Assembly: GCA_039881145.1 (NCBI GenBank)
Contig: JAYKKI010000009.1
Location: forward strand, 15,040,501 to 15,104,500
DNA from: Druceiella hillmani
Lineage: Eukaryota; Arthropoda; Insecta; Lepidoptera; Hepialidae
DNA: 64,000 nt
Direction of reading: 5' to 3'
Every line of letters starts with the position of its first letter. The first letter of the stretch is position 1. This document shows, in pieces, positions 63,420 through 64,000 of the stretch. The translations under genes were made by a program, and so were the position numbers. A model generated the notes under the pieces. That model was not told the origin of the DNA, did no database searches, and saw only the letters and a list, made by a program, of their open reading frames with translations.

Positions 63420-64000
63420 TGTCGCAAAAAATTATGAGCTGTCACGTGACGCCTCCCAGATGTGAAACATCCTAGCTACTAGCGCTATTGGATGTTTCAC
63501 GTCGAGAATTTCTGCTTTGCTTTACCCGGCTATTATTAATGAAATGAAAAAATACGCTTTACAACTATCAAATGGTAAGCTTTCTATGGAATAGAATACC
63601 TTTATATATATCCCTTGCAAATTTTAAGCAGGAAATCCAATTTTCCCACGACGTCTGCTTTCCAACTCGATAAAAAAACCTCTGTTCTCTCTTAATTAAA
63701 GGGCGGTAAGTTTTGACGTCATATCATGGTTCCATTAGCAACAAAATCTCATACACAAACATTATCACAACTTAAAATAACTTCGTCCAACACGTGGTTA
63801 ATCACGGAGTCATCCTGCTTAATTCACGCGATATCAAATAACAAACATCCGGCTTGCTTATAATCCCATTTACGTACACTGTTTATCCTTCCTTTCTATC
63901 AGGATGTATGATATCGTCACAAAATTACCAGCGAATCCCGGCGACTAGTTTATAATATTACACGCTAGTTAGTGTCCTAACGTCAAACGCCACGCTTATA
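63420..64000. other. GC-richer block at the window edge, probable unclassified repeat or regulatory DNA
   Basis: Composition is more balanced than upstream. Features include GTCACGTGAC near 63442-63451 and a 14-bp imperfect hairpin with GATGTGAAACATCC against GGATGTTTCACGTC (63460-63504). CACGTG recurs near 63792. AGCGAATCCCGGCGACTAG near 63930 resembles the ends of some insect repeats. No open frame was seen. The block runs off the window, so its limits are unknown. Confidence 0.35.

Noticed and set aside
63929..63950. CCCGGCGACTAGT as a possible second Helitron 3' end.
   Set aside because: No convincing terminal hairpin precedes it and no helicase or 5' TC end was found in the visible flank.

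Overview
The window reads as nuclear DNA of an arthropod, most likely an insect with a large, repeat-rich genome. It is strongly A+T-rich and has six long (TA)n arrays. It holds no complete protein gene in 64 kb, and every coding sequence I can place in a family is a decayed transposable element. The mix is typical of arthropods: Jockey-clade and RTE-like non-LTR retrotransposons, a Ty3/gypsy pol remnant, two mariner 3' ends, and a Helitron with an insect-type 5' end. There are no bacterial-style operons, no rRNA or tRNA that I can recognise, and no CRISPR array. The species cannot be named from this sequence.

Layout. 1-9.2 kb is AT-rich non-coding DNA with one (TA)n array, one copy of a dispersed AGGGTTCC-type repeat (6.4-6.9 kb), a hairpin and a GC-richer block (8.8-9.2 kb). 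9.7-10.6 kb is a Jockey reverse transcriptase (RT) remnant. 15.23-15.41 kb is a long inverted repeat whose left arm encodes, on the minus strand, what looks like a complete minimal hammerhead ribozyme. 17.0-18.6 kb is an endonuclease/RT pseudogene. 20.1-21.1 kb has an unidentified exon-like open frame and another RT fragment. 23.45-23.76 kb is a mariner 3' end. 24.214-25.371 kb is a Helitron deletion derivative with both termini definable to the base. 28.4-28.8 and 32.7-33.5 kb are two more Jockey-like RT remnants. 34.9-36.05 kb is Ty3/gypsy RNase H plus integrase.

The right half carries a perfect 31-bp hairpin (38.6 kb), a 31-bp tandem array centred on ATTACGTAAT (38.8 kb), the second AGGGTTCC-type repeat (40.3-40.9 kb) and an unrecognised protein-like stretch (41.1-41.45 kb). 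It also carries a second mariner (42.6-43.05 kb), a cryptic five-unit satellite ending in a fold-back hairpin (44.4-45.0 kb), another RT 3' end (48.6-49.2 kb) and an RTE RT (59.3-60.7 kb). Several GC-richer blocks (8.8, 13.5, 27.6, 47.9, 56.2 and 63.4 kb) have transcription-factor-like motifs and may be regulatory or old repeats.

Nothing here works as a set of cooperating genes. The window is best read as intergenic or long-intron DNA where unrelated elements landed, lost internal segments and decayed. The items most worth a second look are the hammerhead ribozyme, the precisely bounded Helitron, the fold-back hairpins (one with an identifiable template arm), the cryptic satellite, the bZIP-like 31-bp array and the two unidentified protein-like stretches. 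Translations were done by hand for selected stretches only, so other decayed elements may remain unseen.
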